Origin: Symbiodinium microadriaticum
Taxonomy: Eukaryota; Sar; Dinophyceae; Suessiales; Symbiodiniaceae
Assembly: GCA_001939145.1 (NCBI GenBank)
Contig: LSRX01000661.1
Coordinates: 300,095 to 364,094 of the forward strand
DNA length: 64,000 nucleotides
Reading direction: 5' to 3'
Positions 1 to 10,640 of this stretch are shown here, piece after piece; position 1 is the stretch's first letter, and the number at the start of each line of letters is the position of its first letter. A model generated the notes under the pieces. That model saw only the letters and a list, made by a program, of their open reading frames with translations. It was not told the origin of the DNA and did not search any database. A program made the position numbers and the translations under genes.

Positions 1-180
1 GGGGCAGATAGGGGCAGGGGCAGCAGCAGCAGCAGCAGTAGCAGCGGCAGTAGCAGTAGCAGTAGCAGCAGCAGTAGAGGGTAGCAGTAGCAGTAGCATC
101 AGTAGCTGTAACAGCAAGAGTAGTCGTAAAAGCATGGTGCCAGTAGGAGTCGTCGTCGTAGTGGCAGTAGCAGCAGCAGC
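1..180. repeat. CAG/AGT-rich low-complexity tract
   Basis: Degenerate trinucleotide sequence (GCA, GCAGTA, GTCGTC) fills the first 180 bases. The reading frames across it give only homopolymeric amino acids, so it is read as simple sequence. Confidence 0.85.
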
Positions 181-472
181 GAACCAGCACAGCAAGCTCT
201 TCAACTTCGTCCATGCCCTGAAACCGACAATTATCAAGAGTCTGCTTCCTGGAGCCAGGAAAGCACAACCTTACTCACTAATCTACTTCAGATGTGCACC
301 GAAAGCTGACTAGAAAGCTGACTGCAAACGGGGCTGGCAGCAGAAATAGTTTAGGGAAAAGATGTACTGCTTTGTCCTGCAGGTCAAGCAAAATGCTCCA
401 GGTTCGCCAGGTCAGAAGGTCACGCAAAGCATCTGCTTGCCTACACAGGACCTCTTGGCAGAAAAACTATGT

Positions 473-910
473 TTACTTTACACCGCTTTGCGTCGCCAGG
501 TTCGGTCTGAACAGGACTGTAGCTTTATGACCTTGGTGGCCTGCTCCAGCTTTGAAGTTGGCTATCATCCTACCAACGCTCGATTCGCTCTCAAGCGCAT
601 CGTCCTCGATCAAGCCCAGAAATGCAAACTCGGTATTTAGTTGTTGGGCTCCCTGCGGCATGCTGTAGCCGTACGAGTGTCTCTGTGTCCCCGACGCTGT
701 GGCCCGGGGCTTTTGCAGAGGCCACCAGGTCATGGCGAGCCACATGGACCTGCAGACGATGCCGTGCTTGCGTGCTTCGCTGGTGCACGCCGGACTGGCG
801 CGCTGGCAGACTAAGGTAGGGACACTGGTGAAAGCTGTCTCCAGCGCCATGGTCCTGGGAATGGGGGCGTGGGTTGACCTTGAAACCGTCCTGCCGCTTT
901 GCAAGAGCAA
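473..910 (-). CDS. Hypothetical protein, C-terminal exon
   Basis: Open minus-strand frame ending in a stop at 473. The last ~65 residues look like real protein: acidic and mixed, with the stretch EFAFLGLIEDDALESESS, and no low complexity. The upstream half (roughly 700-910) is poorer and may be intron or another exon, so only about 473-670 is well supported. The frame has no credible ATG at its 5' end, so it is probably an internal-to-terminal exon. No family is recognised. A plus-strand frame begins just to its right at 699. Confidence 0.4.
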   Translation of the reverse strand: MLLQSGRTVSRSTHAPIPRTMALETAFTSVPTLVCQRASPACTSEARKHGIVCRSMWLAMTWWPLQKPRATASGTQRHSYGYSMPQGAQQLNTEFAFLGLIEDDALESESSVGRMIANFKAGAGHQGHKATVLFRPNLATQSGVK

Positions 911-1070
911 CCACTTTGCGTTTCTGCGCCCCCAGTTGTACCAGCTGATGCACGTTGGCCTGATCCTGCTAAACCGTACAGGTATGGATGGCTACTATGC
1001 AGACAAGGTTGCGTCTAGTTGTGGCGCTGGCCTGCAGGAGGCACAGCTACTTCGGTCCTTGCAAGGGTGA
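699..1070 (+). CDS. Hypothetical ORF, 123 codons
   Basis: Plus-strand frame with an ATG and a central segment that reads like protein (Leu/Val/Ala-rich, then NRTGMDGYYADKV). No domain is recognised. It faces away from the minus-strand exon at 473-670. It could equally be a chance frame or one exon of a longer gene. Confidence 0.3.
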   Translation: MARGFCRGHQVMASHMDLQTMPCLRASLVHAGLARWQTKVGTLVKAVSSAMVLGMGAWVDLETVLPLCKSNHFAFLRPQLYQLMHVGLILLNRTGMDGYYADKVASSCGAGLQEAQLLRSLQG

Positions 1071-1224
1071 CCCGGGTCTCCGTTTGAAGACGTGTTCCTT
1101 TGCACTTGTGGATCTCTTTGGTGTCTGGCCTTTGCCTTTGCAGGTTCGATGCGATGGAATGCTCCGCTCCGAGAAGATATTCGGTAAAACACTCATCACA
1201 ACTTCCGACGGCGGAGTGCGATAA

Positions 1225-2570
1225 TAGTCTGGCGATTGCGGTGCTGATTGTTGCAGGATGTATCGACGACTCTCTGCGAGAGTCGAGCGATGGTCAATGC
1301 AGACTCGTGCACATCTGTTCGGGGATTTTCGGGATGGAACGCCCCGGCATCTAGGTCTTGCAGCTATTGATCTGCTTGATGCATGCGCTGGCTGGACAGA
1401 CTCCGTTGTCCAGTACGATATAGCACTCATTTACACTAAGGTGCAATCTATGTTGTGTCTGTACTGTTGATTGTTGAAGCTGCAATGCTGCAGTCTGAAA
1501 TCCTGCTAGTGACATCGTGCTGCAACCACTCTCAAGTGAAAACTACCGTCTCATCACAAGATCTGCTACAAGGCTACACAAGCTCTGCAATGCTGCGCCT
1601 GGGAGTGCCAATTGGCTCAGATCCCCGACCCCTACGCTGAGCATACGTGCCGTTCGCAGTCCAAGAATCATCAACAACACTGCGGCAAAGCAACTGTGAA
1701 TGTCCCATGCGTATCTTTGCATCTGGACACAACGTAGTCAGAGTCATAGTCGCTGACATGCTGCTGGACAGTCAGATCACCCTGCTTTTTGTGCATCTGG
1801 GCTCTAATGTGCTGCAACAGCTATGCAACGTCTGCACACAGGAAATAAATGCCAGGGCAGAACACAGGCATGTCACAAACAGACAAAATTGTCGTATTGA
1901 ATTTCTTGCAGCTTCCCCAGACTGCACTGTCCGCTGTATCTTGTGAGACAACCCTAAACCATGCCCATTCCGCATGGTTGACATCGAACTGCATGAGCAT
2001 CCAGCGCAGACTAGAATCCAAGCATCGCGGACAATGTGTCCCGTGCCACACTTCCTCACAAAGAATGTAAAGTAATCTGCACGGAACCCGCGCAGCCTCA
2101 CCTTGATCTTGCCGCTCAGAAGCCAGGAACAAAATGCAAAGCATCCGCGCGGCATGCCATCTGGTGATCCATGCAATAAAGAGAGCACGTATATGAGCGT
2201 GTGTCAGGCTGCGCCGAGACGGATCCAAACTCGGCTGCAACAATGGAAGGATTAAGCTGGTGCCGGTGTCCTAGCTGCTTTGCCTACTGCTTCCCTTTAA
2301 CCCGAAGCACATCATCCCGACAGCCGAAGCCAAAAGGAAGACCCAAAGCAGCCGTCAAGCTGCTTCCAGCATGTCTCGAGCACGGCAGCGCTCGAGGATG
2401 CCGTAAAACTATGTACAGGTGTGCCAGCAGCTCAAGGTCTGTTTAGGGTTTACGGTGTCGATTCTAGTCTCGATTCCTCGTCATGTCGAGCATTGGCACA
2501 GTGAAACCATAGAGGTCGAAAACGCAAGCGTGTTCTAGCCTTAGGATGATGCTCAATGTCGTTCTACGGC
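1225..2570. other. No supported gene
   Basis: Frames on both strands are short, Cys/Ser-rich and do not resemble protein. One CCCTAAACC-like word occurs near 1950 and its complement near 2446. Nothing else stands out. Confidence 0.5.
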
Positions 2571-2579
2571 TGAGTGTTC

Positions 2580-2745
2580 ACATGGATGACATATATCCAA
2601 CAATTATCGATCGATCCACCCATCTACCTATCTATGGTAATCTATCTACCGATCTATCCATCCATCTTTCAACCTATCTGCCCATCTATCCATCTGTCGA
2701 TCTGTCTATATATCTATCTAAACATAGTTACATAGACGTATATAC
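2580..2745. repeat. Degenerate TATC/CATC microsatellite
   Basis: Interrupted CTAT, CCAT and CTGT tetranucleotides. Frames across it give repetitive Ser/Thr/Leu/Ile/Tyr protein, the mark of simple sequence. Confidence 0.8.
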
Positions 2746-2916
2746 TATGTACACACACAGAGATATTGCGATGGAAAAGCAAGGGCAGCTCTCCTATTAC
2801 AGAAATAGTCTGCAGCACGTAAGGACTGCAAACTTTGAGTGAGGTGCCTTCAAAGCATTCAAAGCTGCGTAGCATCCACAGTATAGTGGAGCAGCGCCGG
2901 AGGATTGAATCCAAAC

Positions 2917-3750
2917 TTACCGCTGTGTCAGCCAGCGGAAAGCTCGCTGCAGGATGCCCATGGCCATCAACTGAACAGCGCGGCGGTGCGCTCCCGCAAG
3001 GACCCCGCGGAGAAGTCCCTTTGCCTGGCTCGAAACACCTCCTGGGACAAGCATTGCCAAACGAAGGGCGGCAGAGTCCAAGTCGCCGCGGTAGGAGTAC
3101 CACACCGAGAGGACGGCGTGTGCAGCGTAGGCGCCACAACACAAGCCCACCAACATGCAGCTGGAACTGCCGAGCATGGCCGTGACGCGGGGCGCGACTA
3201 CGACTGCAATGCCCAGCGGCAACGCATGGTCTCGCAAGGCCACGATGGCAACGCAACATGCTGGTGGAGGAGCCACACGCACCAGAAATTCAGCAATTGG
3301 GTTTGCACTCTTCGATGGGGTGCATGCAACGGCCACGCCCTTCAAAAGGAGGCATATGGTAGATGCCATCACCCGCTCGGCACCGATTAATCGCAAGAGC
3401 ACTTCACGGCGTGACAACACTTCCACCAATCGCTGCTGGGAGATCACACTTATCAGGTTCATGCAGAAGATGACGGACTTCTCGTTGGCAAACAGGTGCG
3501 AGCGCTCTGCATCCAGTAGCCAAGCCATGGGACCCAAGATTCCCAGTGGTGTGCCTTGCTGAAGCCCTTCCCGCCAGAACCAAAGCTGGTCCGCTCCGAA
3601 GTCGATGATGAGGAGCACATACAACCAGGCTGCAAGAAAGCACACGGCTCGTGATGCCACGCGGATCACGAGCACTCCTCGCACGATCGCCCGCACGGTG
3701 ACGCTCGCTGTCGACAGCTCGTCCTCACTGCAGACCAAGACGGCTGACAT
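2917..3750 (-). CDS. Putative multi-pass membrane protein
   Basis: Single open frame of 277 codons. The first ATG is at 3750; the frame extends upstream only to a GTG. Hydrophobic stretches suggest several membrane helices: about residues 25-50 (containing AAWLYVLLIIDFG), 125-145 (ICLLLKGVAVACT) and two or three more from about 160 to 215, separated by Arg-rich loops. The C-terminus is basic. No family motif is recognised. Leader and internal introns cannot be excluded, because dinoflagellate genes often have short introns. The opposite strand is open in parts, but its products are low-quality. Confidence 0.55.
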   Translation of the reverse strand: MSAVLVCSEDELSTASVTVRAIVRGVLVIRVASRAVCFLAAWLYVLLIIDFGADQLWFWREGLQQGTPLGILGPMAWLLDAERSHLFANEKSVIFCMNLISVISQQRLVEVLSRREVLLRLIGAERVMASTICLLLKGVAVACTPSKSANPIAEFLVRVAPPPACCVAIVALRDHALPLGIAVVVAPRVTAMLGSSSCMLVGLCCGAYAAHAVLSVWYSYRGDLDSAALRLAMLVPGGVSSQAKGLLRGVLAGAHRRAVQLMAMGILQRAFRWLTQR

Positions 3751-3759
3751 GCCCCGCAC

Positions 3760-4620
3760 CGTTCTGACACTACGGCTCGCCCATCAGACTCTCACATGCA
3801 GGACTGTGCAAGGAGAAGCATTCTCTCAATCCCGTTTCATCCCGTTTCGATTCAAGCATTCCCCGTCTTGAGTCCCAGACAAAACTTGCATATTGGTATC
3901 CCGTGATGCACGTGCTCAAGCGCTATGCTTCAGATATCAACCTTTAAAGCATGTTCTCCGTACCTTCTGCAGTCAGCCCAGCATGTAGCATTGCAGTAGG
4001 TCTAATTCGCAATATCAGAGCAGTTTATTACATGTCGGCATCAGTTTTGGAAGTGCCATCTTCAATCGTGAGGCTTTTCGCTCACGGTCAGATGTCATGT
4101 GGAAAACGGCATGTAGTCACTTGTAGTGGTTTGGCAGGTACATTGTTCATACACATTGTGGAGTTCTCCCTTGGCCTGGGTGTAAATGTCCACAAGCAAT
4201 CACATGCACCTAAGCCCTAAGCCCATTGCACACAGAGTCACACATATGCACAGATGCAACAGCGACGCGTGACACCCGTCAACACATCTCCCAAACACGG
4301 ACCTCGGGATACTCCCTCTGCAGCTGGTGAAGGACGACCTCAGAGCAGACGACAACCGCTCACATCTCAGACTTTACAGCTCAGATCCTGGCCGAGAAAA
4401 GACTGTAAAGTCCCAGCCTCAAGAAGCGGGGCATGGCATGGCATGGCAAGTGTAGGGCCCTCTGCCGTGAAATCGGTGCAGCGCATTGCCAAGGCTGCCA
4501 CGAAGCACAAGCAACTCGGTTCAGAAGATCCCAGCCCTGCCACCCTTGGACGTCAGGCACAGATCCTCCCTTCCGAATCTGAGGTTGCGTGAGGGTGGCA
4601 CCATGCAGCTCAGCTGCTGG
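3760..4620. other. No supported gene
   Basis: Short, mutually inconsistent frames on both strands. No repeats beyond a GCATG run near 4435-4447. Confidence 0.4.
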
Positions 4621-4621
4621 G

Positions 4622-5686
4622 CTAAGAGCACTGAGCACCTGAAGCACATATTACCCAGCTTAAGGAAAACGGGCTGTCATTGTCTGTCTGGGCCGTCTGT
4701 TGCAAGCGATTGGCGTTGGCGGGCTTAAGAGGGCGATGCTGTGGCAGCGCCTGCACTAACTCACTAACGCCCCCAGCCTCAGCCTCAAACAGAGGCCTCT
4801 TTGTTTGTGCGGTCTGCGCGGTGTGAAGGGGGGGGGACAAGCCCCTCTGCGCAAGTGCACGCACTCCCCTCTCATGTGTGAAGAGGAAAACAGGGATGAA
4901 TAAACGGACATCTTTCACAACAATTTGCAGCAGTGGATCATCTGACCGTGAACTGGGACCCACGCCACAGACAAAGAAGACATGGTGGAAATGGCAGGAA
5001 GAAGAGCATGCAAGAGGAATACCTTTCATAAAAGACTCAACTTTCAGCTTGATCCTCCATTGGGCTTCTCTGCTGCACATGTTGAGATCAGGACCAGTGC
5101 AGTGACCTGCGGCGCTGGAGCATCCACCCAAGGGTCGTGTAGGCAAAGAGCCCACTGGGGCTCCAGCGGTTTGTGGCCAGGCCTCCTCGAACTTCTCCCG
5201 CGCCCGCTCCTGGCGACAGGCTGGGAGCAAAGCCATGGCCGAAGGCCACATGGCTGAGGAGGGTGCCCAGCGTCCCACATCGCTGTAGCCAAAGAGGCTT
5301 AGGATTCCTGAAGTCCTCGCAAGGTCACCAAACGAAGTCTCGACAGACCAGACTATAAATTTCATGCGCTCACCTGGCCCTCTTTCGCCACTGCACATTG
5401 GGACGGAGGTAGATTGCCACACCTCATGGATCACCAATTGATTAGAAGTGGCACGATTCTCAGAAATGCACGGTACGTCGTCAAGGTACAGCCACGGGGC
5501 AGGTCGCCGGTCACATGTCACCCTAGCAGGAGCCCTGTGCCAGCTGTGCTTCTGGCAGGGCCCGGTCAGGAAGAGCACCACCGCCGGCGCGGACCTGACG
5601 TATGCCCGAGGCAACCTGCAGCTCCAGGGACCGTGATCGAACAGCTGCACAGGTCTGATTCCAAGGGTTCGGTCAAGCAACTGCAC
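4622..5686 (-). CDS. Long hypothetical ORF, 354 codons
   Basis: One of the longest open frames that is not a repeat. The stretch of about residues 65-250 looks genuinely coding: balanced composition, with WSVETSFGDLARTSG and RQERAREKFEEAWPQ. A hydrophobic segment lies near VRLFIPVFLF. The frame opens at a GTG (5684-5686), not an ATG, so either the true start is an internal ATG or this is an exon joined to sequence further right. The last ~60 residues are weaker. No domain is recognised. The Lys/Arg-rich ORF ending at 5712 lies immediately upstream on the same strand. Confidence 0.5.
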   Translation of the reverse strand: MQLLDRTLGIRPVQLFDHGPWSCRLPRAYVRSAPAVVLFLTGPCQKHSWHRAPARVTCDRRPAPWLYLDDVPCISENRATSNQLVIHEVWQSTSVPMCSGERGPGERMKFIVWSVETSFGDLARTSGILSLFGYSDVGRWAPSSAMWPSAMALLPACRQERAREKFEEAWPQTAGAPVGSLPTRPLGGCSSAAGHCTGPDLNMCSREAQWRIKLKVESFMKGIPLACSSSCHFHHVFFVCGVGPSSRSDDPLLQIVVKDVRLFIPVFLFTHERGVRALAQRGLSPPLHTAQTAQTKRPLFEAEAGGVSELVQALPQHRPLKPANANRLQQTAQTDNDSPFSLSWVICASGAQCS

Positions 5687-5711
5687 ATGCTACATGCACT
5701 CTACCAAGCTT

Positions 5712-6179
5712 TTAGCGCCAGTCGTGCCAGTCATTGTAGCCTTGCTCCACCCGCTGTCGCGGGCGCTTCTTTGGCAAAGGCTTCCAGACGGGATCACGCT
5801 GATCACACACCATGTCGGGACCCTGGTGGGACTTCGGGGGGTAGTCTGGCTCTCGAGGCTGCAGTGGCCGCTTTTTCGGCAGTGGCTTTGGGGAAGGCTT
5901 CTTGGCAGCCTCCGGCAACGACTGCTTGGGTAGCAATACCACTGCTGGCTTCTTCAGAGCCGCCTTTCTCGATCTCTCAGTGCAGAAGCGGAGACATTCA
6001 GAGTAAACTTCGTCTTTGGGCAGGTCTCCGTCTACTTTGAGCGCATCAGAGGCATTCCCAAGCTGGCACTCCTTATACTGTTCGTAGTGGTGCCAAACCT
6101 GGTCGCGAAACCAAGCCTCTTTCTCTGCGTTATTGGCCTTCTTGCGCTTGCCCTTGGCACGCTTGAAGCGCCTCTGCAT
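5712..6179 (-). CDS. Lys/Arg/Pro-rich hypothetical protein
   Basis: Open frame of 155 residues from an ATG at 6177-6179 to a stop at 5712. The N-terminus is strongly basic (RRFKRAKGKRKK). A middle section has aromatic and Cys residues (AWFRDQVWHHYEQYKECQL). The C-terminal half carries two related basic/proline units of the form KPLPKKRP. The last residues are Trp/Tyr-rich. The frame continues to a TTG upstream, which would not be used. The basic runs suggest a nuclear or nucleic-acid-binding protein, but no named domain is visible. A splice acceptor (TGCAG) precedes the basic region, so this may be a last exon. Confidence 0.5.
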   Translation of the reverse strand: MQRRFKRAKGKRKKANNAEKEAWFRDQVWHHYEQYKECQLGNASDALKVDGDLPKDEVYSECLRFCTERSRKAALKKPAVVLLPKQSLPEAAKKPSPKPLPKKRPLQPREPDYPPKSHQGPDMVCDQRDPVWKPLPKKRPRQRVEQGYNDWHDWR

Positions 6180-6200
6180 GCATGTCCTCGGATGGCACAA

Positions 6201-7030
6201 AGACTCATCGTGGTACCATCGTAGACTACGGAGTCATGCCAATAGTTTCCTATGGTTCTAGGTGCAAACACGCTTCTCAAGCGATGCATCTATCCAGATT
6301 TTTGCCTGGAAGAGCTTGGCGAGGCTCTGCTGATAGAACAGCAGAAAACCTTCCTTGGACACCATGTCAGCATTGTGTTGGCACCTTTGTGGCTGTCACC
6401 TCGACACTCCCAGCTACCAGTATCCGAAAGTCTCAACCAGAAATCGACGCCGACTGCAGCAGAGCCTAGTCGCGAGGAAGAGAACCACCTGCTCTGAGTT
6501 CAGCCGGCGGCCTCCCTGACCCTTGCAGATGACGTCGGATCGAGAGGTGCTTGGACCGAGCAGGAGCCGATCTGGGACCTCAAGTTTGGGCAAGCAAACC
6601 CTTCATTGCACGGTGTCCAATGAATTAAAGGCTGATAAATAGAAATGGGCTGCCATGGCATGCACACATGCACACACACACACACACACTCGTTGAGGTC
6701 GCGGCTGTTTCTGCCTGGGCAAGCACATTGACCGCCTTCTTGACGTCAGACGTCAAGGTCTGGAAGTCGACGCCCGCGGGCGTCTCCCAGTTCCCCTGCA
6801 GAACTCGCAAGCAGAGAGCCATGCAAAGACCGTTCAGCAAAGTCTGCAACCACAGAGACTCTCTTCGCAAAAGTACCACGCCTGTTGTAACCAGCATACG
6901 GGATGTATCTACACAACGCAACTTCTATCCAACAAGACACATGCTTTCCTTTCTATGCGATTTCAACACTGAGTGTGTAGGCCGAGAATGCTTGAACTCA
7001 CCAAAACGATGCGGTCACCACTACACGCAT
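6201..7030. other. No supported gene; short CA repeat
   Basis: Frames are short and unconvincing on both strands. A (CA)n microsatellite sits at about 6661-6690. Confidence 0.4.
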
Positions 7031-7033
7031 CGC

Positions 7034-7166
7034 TTGCCCTCTGCCTTGGGCATCCACTTTGGCATCAAGTAGTTGTCCAGGCTGATCGGGGTAAAAGGAG
7101 ACCCCATGTTCTGGGCCAGCTTTTGAGCCACTGTGCTCTTCCCGCAACCACTTGCGCCAGCAATGC
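7034..7166 (-). CDS. P-loop kinase exon (uridine kinase-like)
   Basis: A Walker A motif is visible in the order GIAGASGCGKST, followed about 20 residues later by a hydrophobic strand ending in SLDNYLMP. This order (glycine-rich P-loop, then a short strand with Asp and Tyr) is typical of the uridine kinase/phosphoribulokinase-like P-loop family, which phosphorylates a small-molecule hydroxyl with ATP. The exon edges are an AG acceptor (CGCCAAG) before 7166 and a GC donor after 7034. The frame stops soon after, so the rest of the enzyme must lie in other exons, none of which I could identify. Substrate is unknown. Confidence 0.6.
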
Positions 7167-7169
7167 CTT

Positions 7170-8335
7170 GGCGCCCACAAGCGACTGATGCAAAACTCGA
7201 CGTACGTGTCTGCTTGCAGCTGTCAACACATGATCCATGCATTGCATCTAATCTCATCTTGGAGACATGGCCAACATGCGAAGTTGCTACTAGTCCGACT
7301 TTACGAACAACTGCACAAGCAGGAGCTGCCCATTGCCGCTCTAGCTTTCTGGATCGCGGAAACCGGCGGAAACCATTGTTGGCCAGTATTTCAGCAGAAG
7401 AAGACAAACCCAACAAGCAAACTGCCAAGTGAGACCAGGCCGCCTATCACCAGCACTCGTCGTTTGGCTCTTGGCCTGGCCGGGTGGGGAATGCGAGAGC
7501 AAGCGGAGTACCCTGACCTGCTCTGGCCTCCTAGACTCCCAGAACATCCCAGAGCATGCATGTCGCGTCCGCTCTGGGGCCTTCCCCTTGCGAGTCTTGC
7601 GAGGTCGAAAGTGTATCATCGAACGCAGCGATTGCGGCTTACTACTGTCGAAGCGATGACGCGGCTTGATCGCCCGGAGCTACTGATGGCTGGGCGTAGC
7701 TCCGTCCGTGCAGGGCTTTCACATGCCACACATTTGACAAAATGCTGCGACTCCAGAAGGTCAGCAGACGATGTGAAGTGCGGCTTGTTGTTCGGTGCTT
7801 GCAGATGGTACATCTTGACAGAAGCTCTGCGAGTTCTCTGCCCTGGCTCGTCTCGGAAAGCGACGTCGACATGCTCCGAGGTCTCAAGCTTCGGCATAGC
7901 GCTACAAACAGACTTGGTGTGATCGGGCATGAGCTGTAGCCGATCAAGCCTATGAACATCTATGCACTATGCCAACTTACGCCAGCTACACTGGAACAGT
8001 CGCTTGCATCTGGCATCAGCTTATTTTCGAGGAATGAGTCGCATAATTTGGAATTTTGCTCCCTGCCTGGTCTCTCCAGCATCGCTCTGGGCTGCAGTCG
8101 CAACCGTCCCTCTGGCTTGCCGGGGGCGGAGCAGTACGCCAGGGCATGTGGCGACCATGGCAAACCTGCAGCTCGGGTCTCCAGGGATGGTGTAGGACAT
8201 GCTTCTTGGCTTTAGGGAGGCATAGCCAAGTTCATGTGGCTGCCTTGTGCAACTTGTGAAAGTGCTCAGCTCTTCCACGGTGTGCACGGAGACGAAGCGC
8301 GCTATTGTCACCTTATCTGCTGTCCTTGGCTGCGC
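7170..8335. other. No supported gene
   Basis: A 256-codon plus-strand frame (7152-7922) and several minus-strand frames overlap here. Their composition is typical of non-coding GC-neutral DNA (many Ser, Arg, Cys). The plus frame begins inside the minus-strand kinase exon. None is called. Confidence 0.4.
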
Positions 8336-8337
8336 TT

Positions 8338-8700
8338 TGCCTCAACCCTAAACCTTGAACCAACAGCCCCAGTCCCAGACCAGCAACCCGAACCCAGAAA
8401 CTGAACCAACAGCCCCCATCGCGAAAACAGCCTCCTCTGCCGTGAAGACGCTGAAAGCCTAAACCAAGCCACTGCACCCCCTTTCAAAACCCAAGGCACC
8501 GAGACCTCAAGCCGAACGTCCTGGACATCGAAGCGCAAGCACCCCCAGTCCCTCAACCGGAAACACCGAAAGCCCTTTCCAGCTCCAAAACCCTACTGTA
8601 AACCAAGCAAGCCAAAAGCGATACAACCCATACCAGAAAAACCCTAAACCCGAAATTCCCAACCCGAAATCCCAACTAAAGCCTGAATCCCGGAACCGAG
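8338..8700. repeat. Degenerate telomere-like CCCTAAA-rich tract
   Basis: Contains repeated variants of CCCTAAACC, AACCCGAA and AACCCAA. The phrase GAACCAACAGCCCC occurs twice, about 45 bp apart. One strand is C/A-rich throughout. TTTAGGG is a telomere repeat reported for several dinoflagellates, so this may be a decayed interstitial array. Confidence 0.55.
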
Positions 8701-9515
8701 ACGGTGAAGGTGACGCTGATTTTGACAACCCTGGAGAGCTAGCAGCCTCCGGCTTGGAGTCTTCGAAACTCGCAAGCTGCTCCAAAGTAGTGGGGAACTT
8801 GAAAGGCAGGAAACTAACAAGTGCGACACTGCAGCCTACTTGTATACTTTACCCACATCATGCAAAGTATTAATCTAGCCTTCACCCCTTATTTCGCGAG
8901 GAGCCGCGAGACCCCAAAGGCATGAGCACATCAGTCAGGATCGATGGAGGCGTCGGCATCTAAATTTAAGATGAGATGTTCTCGAAACATACTGTGCGCG
9001 CTTCTCAGCTTCTAACAGACTGACTGTTCAAACTTCAAACATGCTTTATTCTTCAATTCATTGTATGTTGCAGCTGTTGCGGCTGTTGGTCGGTTTGACT
9101 TATGAGACAGCTGCAGACATCGTGCCGACAGCCCAGCAGCTAGGCTAACAATTCTTGAATAGGTCATTAAGATGTCAAGTGAAAGCTGAATGCAACGCAC
9201 CTTCCGAGTGCAGCTGACAGCCAGCTTATCAAAGTGGGCACAAACCTGTCGGCTGACAAGTCAGAAGCTTTTGACTGAGGTTTGCGGAAGCCCGCCTTGC
9301 AATCATGAAAAGATTTGGTGCTGCCATTCCAAGAACGAGGAAAGGCAAGGAACACCTGAACCCGTATCACAAGCAAAGCTGAAAGCACAAGAACAAATCA
9401 CCAGCGAGCTTGTCAGCGGTAAGATCTCGTTGGGCCCCAGCCAAAGAATCGCACAGGAAGCAAAGGATTTCTTGCCTTCGACGCCAACCCGACATCACTA
9501 ATGAAGCTAACACGA
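8701..9515. other. No supported gene
   Basis: Short frames only. The minus strand near 9012-9390 is open in pieces but has no recognisable protein. Confidence 0.4.
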
Positions 9516-9516
9516 A

Positions 9517-9630
9517 ATGTGTATATATATATATATATATNNNNNNNNNNNNNNNNNNNNNNNNNNNNNNNNNNNNNNNNNNNNNNNNNNNNNNNNNNNN
9601 NNNNNNNNNNNNNNNNNNNNNNNNNNNNNN
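9517..9630. other. (TA)n run followed by assembly gap
   Basis: A TA dinucleotide run (about 9519-9540) leads into 90 N (9541-9630). Reading frames spanning the gap are artefacts. Confidence 0.95.
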
Positions 9631-9782
9631 CGGGAGCCCGAAAGTCGGGATCTCCCTGCGGGATGCCGCAGCCGACGACCCCTGAACAGGTGGGAACGCC
9701 ATGTCACAGGAATGATCTATCCTGAAAAGCTTGATCTCCCACGCCGTTTTCTTTTGGGCACGGCCGATCGGCTGCATCAGGG

Positions 9783-9848
9783 CAGTTCTTACGATCGCAA
9801 AACTGATCCCCCAATTCCAGACCTACCTAGCCGATAATTAGGAGACAT
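9783..9848 (+). repeat. Diverged dispersed repeat, copy A
   Basis: Begins GTTCTTACGATCGCAAA and ends near CCGATAATTAGGAG, followed at once by AT-rich TATATACACA sequence. A second, roughly 70% similar copy lies at about 10947-11010 in the same orientation, also followed by a microsatellite. Confidence 0.55.
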
Positions 9849-10135
9849 GTATATACACATACATAAATGTATTTATGTATATATACCAGTTTCTTAGATC
9901 TCCACGCTCGAGGACTCGCTGAACAGCCCTATGGTCTCACGGGCAAGCCCTTTTTGTGCGACGCCAACGTGGGAGTCGGCCACCGATCAAAACTCGAACA
10001 TCTCTGATCTTCATCATTCCGAAAGGATGCTCCGATCGCCGGAGGGGCGCACCAGATAAGCTGGCTATCGGCTATCGCTCCACATTCATCCGAACGAAAA
10101 CATCAGAAGAGACATTCCCAGCGCCCGAAAAAGAA

Positions 10136-10345
10136 CTATGCATCGACCGCCGGAGAAAAATCTTCGATCGGATCCGACGAGGAAGCCGACACATCTTGGA
10201 TCGGATTTTCTGGAAAAAGGCTCGGATTGCTGATATTGCTGGACCTCGGTCGCGGCATCATCAGCTTCGTGCAGCCGAGGAGACCCGACCGGGGCAGGAC
10301 CAGCCCGAGGAGCGGCATAAGCAGCAGGGCGTTGAGCACCCGCAT
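10136..10345 (-). CDS. Small ORF with signal-like N-terminus
   Basis: ATG at 10343-10345, 69 codons. The first ~20 residues (MRVLNALLLMPLLGLVLP) look like a signal peptide or membrane anchor. The remainder is Ser/Pro/Asp-rich and ends in a stop. It could be a first exon of a secreted protein or a complete small protein. The plus strand is also open here (9956-10444) but gives an Arg-rich product unlike protein. Confidence 0.4.
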   Translation of the reverse strand: MRVLNALLLMPLLGLVLPRSGLLGCTKLMMPRPRSSNISNPSLFPENPIQDVSASSSDPIEDFSPAVDA

Positions 10346-10640
10346 GATGGTATGGGGCCCCTCGCCAGGTGGCTTCCTTTCATGTGGGGCCCCGGAGCCG
10401 TGGCTGGATCCGCCTGCTGCGCAGCAGCATCACGGTTGCGATGAGCAGACGGAATGACCCAGAGCACAGCATAGCAAAAATAGTAGATCTCCATTCGCCG
10501 ATCGAGGTGCAAATGGCGGTCGATTGCCCCTCGGCCCAATTTTCGGACGGCACCGAGCTGAGGCGCGGCAGCTATTTCGTCACAGAAACAGCCCGTGTAA
10601 AGACCACAGCCTACACACGGCCGGCAAAGATCATAAGCGA

